Positions 1 to 11,620 of a DNA stretch of 64,000 bases are shown here, piece by piece. How positions within the stretch are numbered: the stretch's first letter is position 1; the number at the start of each line of letters is the position of its first letter. This DNA comes from Chlorophyllum brunneum (lineage: Eukaryota > Basidiomycota > Agaricomycetes > Agaricales > Agaricaceae), in contig OY756151.1 in assembly GCA_963576785.1 (NCBI GenBank), positions 62,001 through 126,000 of the forward strand, written 5' to 3'. Under the pieces are notes generated by a model. The model had not been told where the DNA came from and did no database searches. It worked only from the letters and a program-made list of their open reading frames with translations. The position numbers and the translations under genes are program-made.

Positions 1-5
1 TGTCT

Positions 6-903
6 TCAATTCATGCATACTTGAAGAGTAGGTTTCATACTCCTCCAGCTTCTTTTGACATGAGTCCAAAGCTGTTCAATGGGGTTAAGGTCTGGAGATT
101 GTGGAGGCCACACCATGACTTCTAAACCACTGTCTTCAAGCCAGTTTTGGGCTTTATTGCTCTTGTGTTTGGGGTTATTATTATGTTGAAAAATAACTTC
201 CCACTTCTTCTTCCTGTATTTTTTGAGGCTTTTGTAATGTTTATCATCCAGAATCTGGACATAACCTTCAGCATCCATTATACCTTCAATATGGTACAAA
301 CAGCCTAGCCCGTGCCATAGCATATACTCCCATATCATGGCAGAACCTCCTCCAAACTTGACAGTTCCTTTTACTAGCCTGTTAGTAAGCCCCTCTCCTG
401 CCCTTTTCCACACCCATTTCCTGCCATCTAACCCCATACAATTAATTTTGGTCTCATCTGACCAAACTACCCTCTTCCAATCATCCACAGTCCAGTCTTT
501 GTGTCTTTTTGCAAACTTCAACTTCTTCTACCTTTGTACTCTGGAGAGCTTAGGCCGAGATCTCTTCACTACAGCCTTTAATCCTGCCCTTCTGAGCACT
601 CATCGAACAGTTTTGGATGTCAGAGGTGTACCCAGGGCTGTCTGGAGTGATTTTGTGGCTTGGGAGGTATTTTCAATTTTGCTAGAAGTAATAAGACATA
701 TGGCATATTTGGTATCAGAGAAGGAAAGTTGGCATGATTGACCACCAATGGGCTTGGAAAGTGTTGGCCTGTGCTGGGTGAAAACAAATTCTGGAGATAG
801 TACTGAGTGAATGGGGAGTAGTTGAAATAATTTTAGAAGCAGAATGCTCTTGATCTAGAAGAAAGAGAATATGTTCAATCTGGGATGGAGAAAAAGATTT
901 CAT
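6..903 (-). pseudogene. Tc1/mariner-type DDE transposase, decayed, 3' part off the left edge
   Basis: Reads right to left. ATG at 901-903 opens an N-terminal helix-turn-helix-like stretch to about 790. A frameshift near 780 moves to the frame used for the rest of the protein. The catalytic core shows WSDETK (first Asp), then HNNNPKH where the family has a DNDPKH-like motif, so the second catalytic Asp is now Asn. SPDLNPIEQLW carries the last acidic residue. In-frame stops lie at 600-602 (TGA) and 528-530 (TAG), with clear transposase sequence on both sides. By family knowledge it would cut and paste DNA at TA sites, but this copy cannot. The terminal inverted repeats are not visible: the left one lies outside the window and I could not place the right one. 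Confidence 0.88.
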
Positions 904-905
904 GA

Positions 906-1261
906 CAGGGAATAATACTGTAGTGGGTTAATTTTTGCATAGAAAGTAAGCACATCTATTTATACATTACCTACCATAGTCACCTGATCTTATTTGAATT
1001 TATTTGGAGGCAATCAATGAAGTTTATGAAGTTATGTGCCTAGAGGCTGTGAGGGACAAAACTCTTCCAATGCACTCATAATATTCATTAATTCATAGCA
1101 CCTCAGGAAATTTATATTACATTATGATATTTATAAATAACATAGGGTAGATGTAGGGCTATCTACAATTAAAATATGGAGTCAATCACTTCAGTAGTGC
1201 AGGAGGTACCTAAGAATTTGTCCGGAAGTGGAAATTATTGAAAGGGTTTTGTCCCTTACTG
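906..1261. other. Intergenic stretch, no feature seen
   Basis: AT-rich sequence between the mariner remnant and the first recognisable Copia LTR sequence. It may hold the right terminal repeat of the mariner element, but no convincing inverted repeat, ORF or RNA gene was found. Confidence 0.4.
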
Positions 1262-1427
1262 TAAAGCAGCATGTATTCCCTTTATTTCAAAACATAATCC
1301 ACTCGGATTTATACCTGCTCTACTTGACTCTCTCAGCAACTCTTAGTTCACCTTACCATTTACTAACCCACACTATTAGTAAGTCAGATCATCCATCTGC
1401 TACTGCATGTTACTGTACTGTTCAACA
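1262..1427 (+). repeat. Copia C1 5' LTR, 5'-truncated
   Basis: The stretch from GCAGCATGTATTCCC to TTCAACA matches, in reverse complement, the inner end of the intact C1 LTR at 13741-14185. Sequence left of about 1262 no longer matches, so the outer part of this LTR is lost. It ends in CA and is followed by GGTTATAGGCCC, closely like the GGTTATGGGCCC that follows the 5' LTR of Copia C2. This is the probable primer-binding region. Confidence 0.75.
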
Positions 1428-1669
1428 GGTTATAGGCCCTGGATTGCCTGCTCCCCATGTGCTATGACTGGCTGCAAATGGGTCATAGATAGGCTGATCT
1501 GACCAGTCCTGTAGAACATGGTCTTTCTAGCCCATTCCTCTAACACAACTCATTTGTTTCACACTCTATTGGAGGCTTCCATATAAGGGTTCATAGCTTA
1601 AACAGTGCAGTGGCACAGATCTGATTTCCCACAAATCTAATCACTAATTAAGTCCATTTTTAGACTACA

Positions 1670-2233
1670 ATGTCTTTCCCTATTTCCATAGTACTTAGCT
1701 CTATCCCTGTTCTCTCCAGTACTGCCGATTATAATGAGTGGAAGGACCAGATGCAGAACACCTTTGCCTTGGTCTCTGCTGATAGCACTTTTGTAATCAG
1801 CAATGAGTTTCTGCTGACTCCACTGTTGCAGATCCACACTCTTGTCCCTGCCTATGTGGTTGTCCCTTCCCCCACAGGGCAGGAGGTGATCAAACATGCT
1901 GTGTGCATTCACATGTATTGCATGGTTTACTCAATCATCAAGAGTAAACTACCTGCCAAGATAATCAAAAGGAATCTTCCTGATATCAATAGTATGTGGG
2001 TGCACTTGCATACCATATATGGCTTAGAGTCCATCTCTGGCCTCTATTCTAAATATGTTGAGACAATCCACTTTTGTCTCCATCTGGATGAGGACCCCTC
2101 CGGCCCAATTGCTAAGCTTGCTGTTCTCTATGAGCAGCTTGATGCTAATGGCAACTATGCCATTCCCAAGATCATCAAGGCAATGACTCTTCTTTCCAGC
2201 ATTCCAAATGCCTGGAACATTATCATACTGTAA
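1670..2233 (+). pseudogene. Copia C1 Gag-like N-terminal region
   Basis: A 187-codon open stretch starting at ATG 1670, about 240 bases after the LTR, where Copia gag begins. It has the helical layout of the Copia Gag (UBN2-like) domain: YNEWKDQM near residue 20, then a stretch on IYGLESISGLYSKYVETI and ending SSIPNAWN, which matches the LP..W of C2 Gag (LPPNWN). It would form the particle shell around the element RNA. The frame closes at 2234, and Q- and A-rich low-complexity sequence follows. No zinc knuckle was found. Confidence 0.7.
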
Positions 2234-3330
2234 ATACCCAGATCTCCACTGTGACCTTCACTTTGGTCTGCAGAGCAATAATGAACTACTGGTCTATGCT
2301 TAAAGTGAACCAGTAGGTCAATAAGTTCTTGGGTGTAAAACCATAAGATGTACCCCTACATTATCAGGGGCAGCAGCAACAGCAGTGCAGAAAGGTATAG
2401 GGATAGCAGTCATACCCCAGTAGCAGCAGTAGCAAGGGCAGCAGTCATGCCCTCAGCAGCAGTGCCAGCAGCCTCTGCCACAGCAGTAGCAACCATAATA
2501 GGAAGGAGATAAGAAGAAAAGGCAATGCAGCATGAGGGGTAGCAGCAAAGGCCAAGCCAATGAGGTTGACACTGGGCAACTAGCTCCCTCCAGAAACAAT
2601 GCCAGGCAACTGGCTTACACAATGGACTCTGTCAACTTTGGCTTTGCCAAGTTGATGACCAAACCAAAGAAGAGTACTTGCAGCCTTGTCAATAAGGTAT
2701 GGTCCTCTGCTCCCCTCCTACCTTCCCTTCCCTCGCAGATGACAAATCCTGCTGAGAAGAAATCCCAAGATCCCTGGCACTACCCCACTCTGTATGCAGC
2801 TGCCAAGGTAAAAGCCTTGGATCCTTACAAAAAACAAATGGAAAACACTTTTCTCCTCCATCTGGCCTTTCCTCCAATGGCTGCCTCCATTATGGAGGTT
2901 GACAAACTGTTCAGTGCCACTTCAGCAGCCACTCCGGTCATGAGCATTCCAGCTCCAACTGCCATCAAGACAATTGAGGAGGATGCAGTATTAATAGGAT
3001 CAGAGAACAAGGATTACTCTGATGAAGCTATGGCAGGTAAGCCAAATCTTGCTAGCTCTTCACACAAATCTGAAGATTACTGCAGGAGTATTATATACAT
3101 TGCTGATGTCCAAGGAGACTCTCAACTGGGTACATGGAGTACAACTCTAGCCAATGTAGACACTTGGATAAATAGCTAGACTAATTATGTATATGTGCAA
3201 TTATGTAAATTTTCAGGAATTATATTTTCTCCTCTGTTTTCACAAGTAAAGAATATGTGTGAAATAACACATAGCTGCAGTGGTGCATGTGGATGTGCGA
3301 TGAATAGGTGACCTCATAAAATGAGCAATG
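2234..3330 (+). pseudogene. Copia C1 gag C-terminal / spacer region, decayed
   Basis: Glutamine/serine-type CAG-rich repeats (about 2365-2510) are followed by a 215-codon open frame at 2532-3179. It has no motif I recognise, but it lies between gag and the protease trace. It probably represents the variable C-terminal part of gag. No CCHC motif could be read in any frame. Confidence refers to its being part of C1, not to a function. Confidence 0.45.
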
Positions 3331-4561
3331 AATAGCTTTTGGACTTTGATGCCTCCCTTAACATTACTCCAAACAAGAGGGATCTTATCGATATTGTCAA
3401 AGGTTCTTTTGGATCAGTATAGATTGCAGATGGATCCACACTCTCTATTGGATCCTATGGCACTGTCTATTTAGAGACAGAAGTAAAACTTGAGTCTGGC
3501 AAAGTTTAGCAGCATACTTTGCACCTTTACCTAGTATATCACATACCAAAGTTAGATATGAGACCTCTCTCGACCGGATCCATTACAGATAAAACTGGTT
3601 TGATTGCAGAAACATCAAATGGGAAGACTGTCATTCATGATATTTGTGGTAAACCATTCCTGAGCAGACAATGTTGCTAGGGTGCTTTTTTGAACCAAGT
3701 TCACTTTATGAACATACATATCTTGTGCGATGGAGATCTTCAATTCTCCTTGGCTTCGATCAATAAGAATACCACATCCTATGATATCTGGCATCAAAGA
3801 TTCACATACCCATCTGACCAGGCTCTGGGTTATGTGCCAAAACACACAGAATCTGTCCCAGTACTTCCACCAAGAGAACAGAAGGTTTGCCCTGGTTATG
3901 TGCTTGGAAAGCTGCCAAACAAGGCCTACCATGAGAATACATCTCATGCATCCGAGATCCTTGAATTGATCCATTTGGATCTTCAGGAGCTCCCCATTTT
4001 GTCCTATCACAAGTTCAAATGGGTTATGACATTCCTTGATGACTACTCTTCCTCCATATGCATTTCTTTCTTGTGCAATAAATCAGATACTGCACATGCC
4101 CTCAAGGCATATGCTGAACTGGTGACAAACCAGACAGACAAATGCATTAAGTAGGTGCACTCTGATAATGGAAGAGAATATATGTCTTAGGAACTCAAGG
4201 ACTACTTTACTGAGAAAGAAATCTTTCACAAAACAAGTGCGCCACACATTCACCAACAGAATGAGCATGCCAAACATCTTAATCAAACACTTCTAGAAAA
4301 GGTGTAGTCAATGCAACTTGAAGCATGCCTTCCAGCTAGCTACTGGGAGTTTGCATTTGATATGGCTGCTCATGTCTATAATAGAACACCTATAAAGTGC
4401 CTGAAATAGGTCACTCCCTATGAGACGTGGTTTGGAAGAAAACCTGATATTTCTTATCTCTGAGTATTTGGTTGTGTGGCCTACATATACCTTCCTGATG
4501 AGGTGTGGCAAGATAAACTTGCCCAAATTGGAATTGATGATCTTCATTGGTTATACAGGTA
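3331..4561 (+). pseudogene. Copia C1 protease trace and integrase, decayed
   Basis: From about 3340 a frame reads NITPNK and then IADGSTLSIGSYGTV, the conserved region after a Copia protease active site. The DSG itself is not readable. The integrase follows: YDIWHQRF (HHCC region), LDLQELPILSYHKFKWVMTF (first Asp) and VHSDNGREY (second Asp). Then comes SAPHIHQQNEHAKHLNQTL, where the catalytic Glu of the family AER motif is Lys. At least five stops interrupt it (for example TAG at about 4152 and TGA at about 4461). It would have joined element cDNA to host DNA and is inactive. Confidence 0.85.
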
Positions 4562-5342
4562 ATGGCAGCAACTTCAAATTTATGCACTATTAGTGGAACA
4601 ATTCTACAATTTTATCTTTGTCTCCTCCTACACTGTCTTTGATGAACTCTATTTTCCTAGATGTCCATCACAGTCTGAATGACAAGGCCAATTGCTGCCT
4701 AATAATAGTAATTCAAATAATTGAGATAGATTAAATCCTCCCCCTTCTAGAGACAGATTTGTTCCAAGACCATCTGGTCTGAGTATGCTACATGCTGGAC
4801 TACTGCAGCTGCCTCCCCATCCACAAACTCCTACTCCTAGTCCCAGAGAACAGACTCTATTGCCTCTGCCTTCTTTTTCTTCTAGAGAATCTTCTCCCGG
4901 TTTATCCTACAAGGATCTGACACCACCTCCTTCTCCACCTATGCCATCTTGGCCTCCAGGAGGAGTTAAGATTGAGAATGATGTTGAGGAGGCTGCACCT
5001 GCACCTAATCCACATGCTAATGACTGGACTCTTATGCCCATTCTGGAAGAGATCTTCATTCCTTATCCAGATATCAAAGCACTGAGAAAACTCAGTGATT
5101 GAACCACCCTTTAGGTTCCATGGAGAGAAGGAAATATCTATGGTAACCACTGACACCCAAAGGATATCCTTAGGGATTATGAAAGGTACAAGCCTTTTGG
5201 TCAGCCTAGACTAGGATGCTGGAACCCTAGCCAACCTAATGCCCCCCCAGGCCTTAGTGATTGCATTCTAGGAGAGAATGAGTATGCACCTGACAGGCTG
5301 CAACCTCCTCTACCAACATGTGAGCAGAACATTGACATTGAT

Positions 5343-6734
5343 TTGCCCATGTTTGAGCCGAGTGAGGAAGAGCTTTGCCAATTGATTTATGAAGGTAGTA
5401 TGGAGTTAATCTATTACTACCTCTCTAAGACCAGTGCAACTTCTCCATCACCACAGCTGGTCCAGTTTAGGGACCTTGCCAAGTTGCCACCTACTGAGTA
5501 CAATGAATGGCTTAAGGCATGCCTTGAGGAGCTTGATATGCTCAGGAAATGCAACATGTACAAGTTCGTAGACCACCCCACCAAGGATATTAATATAGAT
5601 AGGTCTTCAACACTAAGTTGGACAGTCATTGCTGTGCTTAACTAGTGGCTAAAGGTTTCTCACAGAAGGAAGGTCTCAACTACAACAAGCTCTTTTCTCC
5701 AGTTGTCTGCTACAAAACTTCTTGTCTCCTATTCTCTTTAGCAGTAGTCGAAGACTGGGAAATCGGAAGCATTGATGTAAAAACCACCTATTTATATGGC
5801 AATCTGGATGAAGAGATCTTTATGGAACAACCAGAAGGCTTCACACTTGGACAAAATAAAGTATAGAGGTTACAAAAAACATTGTATGGCCTTAAGCCAG
5901 CCGGCTTAGCTTAGTGGCACATGATGATGAAGTCACTGCTTGCTATGGGCTTCAAGTAATCTTTATTTGATGCTGGAGTATATTATAATTGCTGTCTGAA
6001 GACTGGCTTGATTATGATTGCCCTTGTCTACATCGACAATGTTATTTTCATGGGCAAGAAGTGTCCCTTCTATTACCAAATGAAGAAAAACTTCATGGAA
6101 CAATGGGAATGTCATGACCTTGGAGAAACAACTGAGTTTTTTGGCATGACTATCTTGTGGGACTGGAAGAATAAGTGGATCTACATTGATCAGATTTCAT
6201 ATCTTAACAAGGTTCTTGCTAAATTTGGTGTCACCACAAGGCTGACTCAAATACCTCTTCCAGCAGGATGTACTTTTCTACCCTACAAGGGTACTGTTGA
6301 TCCTGAGTTCCACCAGAAGTACCAACAACTTATTGGATCCCTGATGTACCTCATGATCAGTTTATGACCTGATATTACTTATGCCATTATGAAACTCAGT
6401 CAGCAGATGGCTAGTTCTTCAGAAGAGCATTACAAGCATGGTTTATACTTGTGCCACTACCTTCTGAGCACATAATGCTATTGCCTTGTTTTTAATGGGC
6501 AATCAAAGAAGTCCATTCAAGGCTTCTCCAATTCTGACTTTGTGGGATGTCTTACAACATGTAAGTCTACTTCCGGCAATCTAGTCTTGTTTGCCAATGG
6601 ACCAGTTTTCTGGTTGAGTTGCCAACAAGCCACCACAGCACTGTCAACCACAGAAGCTGAGTATATTGTTATATGCAAGACATATTGTCAACTGATTTGG
6701 ATTTATCAGCTGCTAGGTAAGATTGGGTTCAAGT
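5343..6734 (+). pseudogene. Copia C1 reverse transcriptase and RNase H, decayed and split
   Basis: The RT N-terminus reads EYNEWLKACLEELDML, matching the W-KACLEEL motif of Copia RT. A frameshift near 5640 leads to AKGFSQKEGLNYNKLFSPVV. The polymerase site reads ALVYIDNVIFMG where the family has YVDD, so the second Asp is Asn. RNase H shows STTEAEY (Glu) but stops at 6734 within the domain. The missing C-terminus is at 14461-14245. The nearby sequence KTLYGLKPAGLA is followed by in-frame TAG. Confidence 0.9.
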
Positions 6735-7027
6735 TGTTATGAACTATAGATAGACAGTACATTCCTATCATGTGCCCGTCACATTTATCATTCCTACATA
6801 TCTGTTTCACCCCTTATGGCTGTACTCTTACTGACTCGTTCTACTCATCCCCTATGACTCCTTTACTCCACTCCCTTATTCTTAGCTCGTACCTCTAGTA
6901 TATAAAGTGTAGTAATACTTGATGTATTCCTTACACTTTACCAATCGTATCATCCCTTACTCTCTTCTCTACTTCCTTGTCTTTATCCAAAGACTTGCAA
7001 CCTGAGTCTCAGACTAAGGTCATAACA
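6735..7027 (+). repeat. Gypsy F1 5' LTR
   Basis: 293 bp, starts TGTTATGAAC and ends CATAACA. Its reverse complement is at 14462-14754 (also 293 bp, about ten differences by eye, mostly transitions). It contains a TATA box (TATATAAA, 6899-6906). 34 nt downstream is ACACTTTACCAA (6933-6944), the exact complement of the primer-binding site just after this LTR. Left flank CAAGT (6730-6734) is the target duplication. Confidence 0.95.
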
Positions 7028-7042
7028 TTTGGTAAAGTGTCA
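7028..7042 (+). promoter_or_regulatory. Gypsy F1 primer-binding site, self-priming type
   Basis: TTTGGTAAAGTGTCA directly after the LTR. Bases 7029-7040 (TTGGTAAAGTGT) are perfectly complementary to 6933-6944 in the LTR, at the predicted start of the transcript. This is the arrangement of Tf1/sushi-type elements, whose RNA 5' end primes its own reverse transcription. No tRNA match is needed. Confidence 0.7.
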
Positions 7043-7120
7043 TTTGACTCACCTTGTAAGAGAGGTGCCACTATTTGTAGCTAGGCTTGGAATAATAGCC
7101 TCCGACCAGGACGACAGTAG

Positions 7121-8276
7121 ATAAGCAGCAGTAGCTCATTGAGAACACCAAGAAGACCAAGAGCTCTGAGACCAACAGATATCCAGGGATCACCAGTAAC
7201 CACCGGATCCAAACGACGAACAGAACCAGAAATCGAAGAAGATATAGCTCTTTTCAAGACCCTATTCAACATAGAAGTTGCCAAGACCACATTTGACATA
7301 GAAGTTGCCAAGACCTACGAAAACAAACATAGTGAACCAGAGACAGAATCAGAGATGGCTGATGAAATTAGCTTCCCAAAGAACCTAGCCCCAGAACCAG
7401 GTATATTTCAATGGAGATAGAACCAAGTTTGACGATTGGTGGAGAGTGATGTCTTTATGGACACTCTTCAACAAAATCGACAATAATGAGCAAAAGATAA
7501 TTGGAATATTAGCTTGAATGAAAGGAGGACTCGCAGGTCCCTATGCCAATGCCAAATTACGAATGATTCAAGATAAGAAAACACCAGCATTCGATGACTT
7601 CGCAAAGGAGATGGTAGCCACCTTCTCCTTGGGGAGTAGAAAAGCGATAGCAGAAGGAGAAATTGAGTTGTTCAAACAGGGAAAGAGGAACACCATGGAC
7701 TTCTTAATAAAGTTCGAAGCATTGAAGATCCAAGCAGGAACAGACGATGCGCATGCTATATTCCTCCTCAAACAACACACCAGAGCAGACATTATCTGAA
7801 CTATTGTAGGCTATCCGGCAGCCTCAATCCCAGACATATATGGCAAATAGAGAAATACCATCCTCGCAGTAGGACAGGGGTACAAAACAACAGACATCAT
7901 ACAGGGAAACATCAGAACAAGCACAGAAGTCACCTATGGAGGCAGAGGACAACCAATGGAAATTGGTAGACAAAGGGCAGACACCGATCAAAATGGCAAA
8001 CCGAGGTGTTTTAACTGTAACCTCTATGGGCATATTGCCAAACACTGCCGCAAAAAGACAAAGATAGCATACACCAAAATGACATGCTATAATTGTGGCA
8101 AACAAGGCCACATCTCGAAGAACTGTAGAGCACTGAAGAAAGTGCACATCAGAGAGGTTACCGAGGAGATAGAAGAAGAGACAAAAGAGGATTTTGTCAA
8201 AGGCTCCGAGCAGGTGCAAACCCGCAAGCCAATAAACCTAGAGTTTCTGTTTTATGTCACAATAGACGATATGTGA
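7121..8276 (+). pseudogene. Gypsy F1 Gag with two CCHC zinc knuckles, decayed
   Basis: Collinear with the intact F3 Gag at 48596-47433. The start codon is ATA where F3 has ATG. Matching blocks are PTDIQGSPV, MKGGLAGPYANAKL, FKQGKRNTMDFLIKFEALK and two zinc knuckles, CFNCNLYGHIAKHC and CYNCGKQGHISKNC, at about 8005-8130. Breaks are a frameshift near 7410 and stops at 7515-7517 (TGA), 7797-7799 (TGA; F3 has CGA) and 7848-7850 (TAG; F3 has TGG). Gag would package the RNA, with the knuckles binding it. Confidence 0.93.
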
Positions 8277-8296
8277 TCCCGCAAAAATGAAACTCG

Positions 8297-9037
8297 ATGC
8301 ACAAACTTCTCCTCGATTCAACAATCAGAACAAAGAAAGGACCCAAGCAAATCACCACACTGGTGGATTCCGGATGTACACACATGTGTATAGCACAGAG
8401 GATAGTAGAAGAAGAACAGATCATGACCAAACCCCTCGAAACCCCAATACGAGTAATCAATGCTGATGGAACCGAAAACAAGAAGGGAGAAATAACAGAT
8501 ACGGCACAACTGGTATTAAGCAATGGCAAACACATGGAAGAAATTGAAGCAATGGTAATACAACTAGAAAGCGCAGACCTATATCTTGGACATGATTGGC
8601 TAGTCAAGCACAACCCAGAAATTGATTGGACAAACAACATAATATGCTTCAATAGATGTCCAAAGGATTGCACTACCTGCCACAATGATATATGGTTCAA
8701 TGAAAGAATATGCATGGTAAAAGAACATATAGAGGAAAAGAAAACTGACCAAACAAACCCAGAGGACCTACCGACATACCTGCAGCCATATACGCACCTG
8801 TTCAACAAGAAGAACTTTGACAAACTACCAGAACATATGATATGGGACCACAAAATAAACTTGACAGAAGACGCACCACCAGTATTACAGTCCAAGGTCT
8901 ACCCAATGACATTAATGGAGAAGCAAGAACTGCAAACATTCCTCGACAAAAATATCACCTCAGGACGAATTCAACCATTACAATCCCCCTACACTATACC
9001 ATGCTTCTTCATACCCAAGAAAGATGGAACCAAATGA
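8297..9037 (+). pseudogene. Gypsy F1 protease and start of reverse transcriptase, cut at the inversion breakpoint
   Basis: Pol frame, overlapping the end of gag in a different frame. The aspartic protease site LVDSGCTH is intact, followed by RVINADGTENKKGEIT and DLYLGHDWLVKHNP (protease C-terminal region). The RT N-terminus reads SGRIQPLQSPYTIPCFFIPK then KDGTK and ends exactly at the breakpoint. Next should come EDYKKLNEHT, which is found at 18444 on the opposite strand. An upstream TGA (8288-8290) sits where F3 has CGA. Frame 8297-9037 is otherwise open. Confidence 0.93.
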
Positions 9038-9038
9038 G
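9034..9038. other. Left inversion breakpoint (ATGAG)
   Basis: F1 RT on + ends here and F2 integrase on - begins in the next bases. The same five bases occur as CTCAT at 18440-18444, the other breakpoint, so the junctions share 5-bp microhomology. Confidence 0.8.
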
Positions 9039-11620
9039 TGAGAGGAACTTTGCCCAATCATTTGGTTGAGCTGAAGTAGTGAGTGCTAAATATAGCTCAA
9101 TTTCTTGATTGATCCATTTGGTTAATCCATTGGTCTATGGGTAACAGGCTGTTGAATATGCAGGGTCAATGTTAAGTAACTTATAGAACTCTTGCATTGC
9201 TTTGGTGGTAAATTGCAGATCTCAGTTGGAGATGATCTTGTTAGGTATGCCATATTTGGCAAAGAGATGGTTGACTAATAGCTGTGCAATCTGTTGTGCA
9301 TTGGCACTTTTGGTAGTTGGCACTAGAATTATCCCCTTTAATAATCCATGGTCTACTATGGATAAAATACAATCATATCCTTGGGACAGGGGGAGATCAG
9401 TGATAAGGTCCATTGATATTTGGGAAAATGGATGGGTTGACTTGGGGGTGGAATAGGCTATAGTGGTAGCTTTGTTAAATGATGGTTAATCTTGAATTAC
9501 TGGCACTTTGGACATCCAGTGACATATTCATGGACATAGTCCTTGATTCCTGGCCAATAGCTGTAATCCAATATCTTGGATAGGGTAGCTACTGCTCCTA
9601 GGTAGAGGTTTGGTAAGGCATTGTGGGTGTATTCAGTGATCTGGTATTTTAATCCAGAGTTACTCAGAATGATGACTCCATTGGCATTGTATGGGAGATC
9701 ACCATCAGGTGTCACATCAAGATTAGAGTCAATCATATTATGGTATTGACATACTTTGTCAAAATCAGCTTTAGTGAGGAGGTGCACTATGGCACTATCA
9801 AATACAGTCACTTCCTGGTTGTTTTTGTCATCAGGAGTATGGTCAGGTCATTGTGATAATATATTGGCTGGGCTATTCTTTTGGCCAGGTATGTACTTAA
9901 TCTTCAATTGAGGTTTGAAGCATTCCATGTAGGCTGCCCATTGGGCTTGGCATTGATTAAGGGTCTAGGGTTCCTTGAATTGGAATAAGTTCTCATGATC
10001 ACTCCATACAATGAATTCATGTCTGGTTCCTTCTAAATGGTAGTACTATTCCTTCAAGGCTTGTATGATAGCTAGCCATTCTTGCTCTAAGTAGTAGTAG
10101 TTGAGTTAAATGCTCCGGAGATAAAGGCAATTGGATACTTTACTCCATCATTATTGCGTTGGATAAGGACGGCTCCTAAGGTATATACAGAAGTGTTAGT
10201 TTTGATTTCAAAAGGTTTGTCAGGATTTGGTACAATCAAGATAGACTTTTCCACGAAGTATTTCTTCAGATCTTCAAAGGTAGTTTGGTGCTTGTTGGTC
10301 CAGTAGAATTTGATATTCTTGGACATTAGGGAGTTTAGGGGTATGGCATGTCATGTATAATTCTTGATGAATCTTCTGTAGAAGTTACAGAATCCTATGA
10401 ATTTTCACATATCATGGGTTGTTTTGGATATTGGCCAATTCTTGATTTCTTCAAGTTTGGCTGCATCCATTTCAATAGATAATGGGGAGATTACAGTGCC
10501 GAGATACTTGAGGCATTGTTTCTTGAATTCACATTTCTTGAGTTTGAGAAATAGAGTATGTTCTCAAAGTAGTCTTAATACTTCATGGGTAAGGCATTAG
10601 AGTTCTTCTTGTGTTTTGGTGTGTATGAGAATGTCATCCATGTATACAAGAACTCCTTCTTTGTCAATAAGGGAGCAGAATATGTGGTCCATCATAGACT
10701 GGAAAGTGGCTGGGGAATTGCACATCCCAAAGAACATTATAGTCGGCTTGTATAGGCCTTTCGGTGTTCTAAATGTGGCTTTCCATTCATTACCTTTTCA
10801 GATGTGGATATTATTGTATCTGGCACATATGTCAAGTTTGGTAAACCAATTTGATCCTTTGAGTTTGTTGAGTAGTGACAAAATGAGTGGGATTGGGTAT
10901 GTATTCTTGATAGTGTAACTATTGAGATATCAATAGTCTTGACATGGGCAGAGTTTTCCATCTTTCTTCCCTATGAAGAAGAAAGGTGAGGCCATAGGTG
11001 ATTTCGATCATTGAATATATCCTTTGGCTAGGTTCTCCTCAATGAACTTATTGAGTTCATTGGTCTCTTGGGGCAATAGTTGATAAGTAGGTCTAGCTTT
11101 TGGTTCGAAAGATTTTTTTATCTTGATTTTGTGATCCCATAGTCAAGTAGGTAGGTATTGTGAAGCAGCTTGTTCACTGAATATATCAAGGTAGTCATGA
11201 AAGTTGGCTGGTACAATTTTCATAAGGTTAGTCTCTTTTTTCTCTCTATATTGCTGTACAATAAACTGGGAGGTGTTGGCTTTGAAGTTTATTTCTTCAA
11301 ATGCAGGTTCAAGGTAGATGTGGTCCACCTGTTTGGCTTCATTCATACTGTCATTCATTGAGGTGATAAGGTAGTTGAGCTGGGGGTTGTTGATAAATGG
11401 GGTTCTCTATTTCATAGTCTTCCTTGACCAATCAACTTCTGAGTTGAAATGTGATAGCCAGGGCATTCCTAAGATTAGGCATGGTATTCCTAGTCCAATG
11501 ATTCTTGGCTTTAGAATCATCTGTTGTCTGTCTATGGTAAGTCTAAGGACAGTATCATAGGTAGCATGTCCTTGTCTGTTGGTGGTTCTATTGGCATTAA
11601 GGATGGCGACTAGTCTAGAC
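9039..11620 (-). pseudogene. Gypsy F2 protease, RT, RNase H and first part of integrase, decayed
   Basis: Read leftward from 11620. A protease remnant shows GLGIPCLILGMPWLSHFNSE. A DIFSEQAASQYLP segment precedes RT. RT shows FFFIGKKDGKLCPCQDY and VLVYMDDILI (YMDD, about 10635). RNase H follows (PNPDKPFEIKTNTSVYTLGA; family Asp replaced), then the zinc-binding region (YWPGIKDYVHEYVTGCPKCQ, about 9500). The integrase core starts SMDLITDLP. The second catalytic Asp is Asn (IISN) and the Glu of NGQTER is Lys (NGLTKW). More than fifteen stops. The frame ends in DWAKFLSL at 9039 and resumes on + at 18445. Gag and 5' LTR are missing, replaced at about 11620 by LINE fragment L4. Confidence 0.9.

Larger units (their letters stand above)
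1262..6734 (+). mobile_element. Ty1/Copia element C1 (5' and central part)
   Basis: An old Copia element running LTR, gag, protease remnant, integrase, RT and RNase H on the plus strand. It breaks at 6734 where Gypsy F1 begins. Its continuation (RNase H C-terminus and 3' LTR) is at 14461-13741 in inverse orientation. The 5-base target duplication of F1 (CAAGT at 6730-6734, and ACTTG at 14457-14461, its reverse complement) proves the two parts were once contiguous. Every domain carries stops or frameshifts. Confidence 0.9.

Noticed and set aside
337..741. 134-codon + strand ORF
   Set aside because: Antisense shadow of the mariner transposase.
2400..2510. CAG/GCA microsatellite of interest
   Set aside because: Imperfect Gln/Ser/Ala-coding low-complexity tract within the C1 gag region; nothing beyond that.
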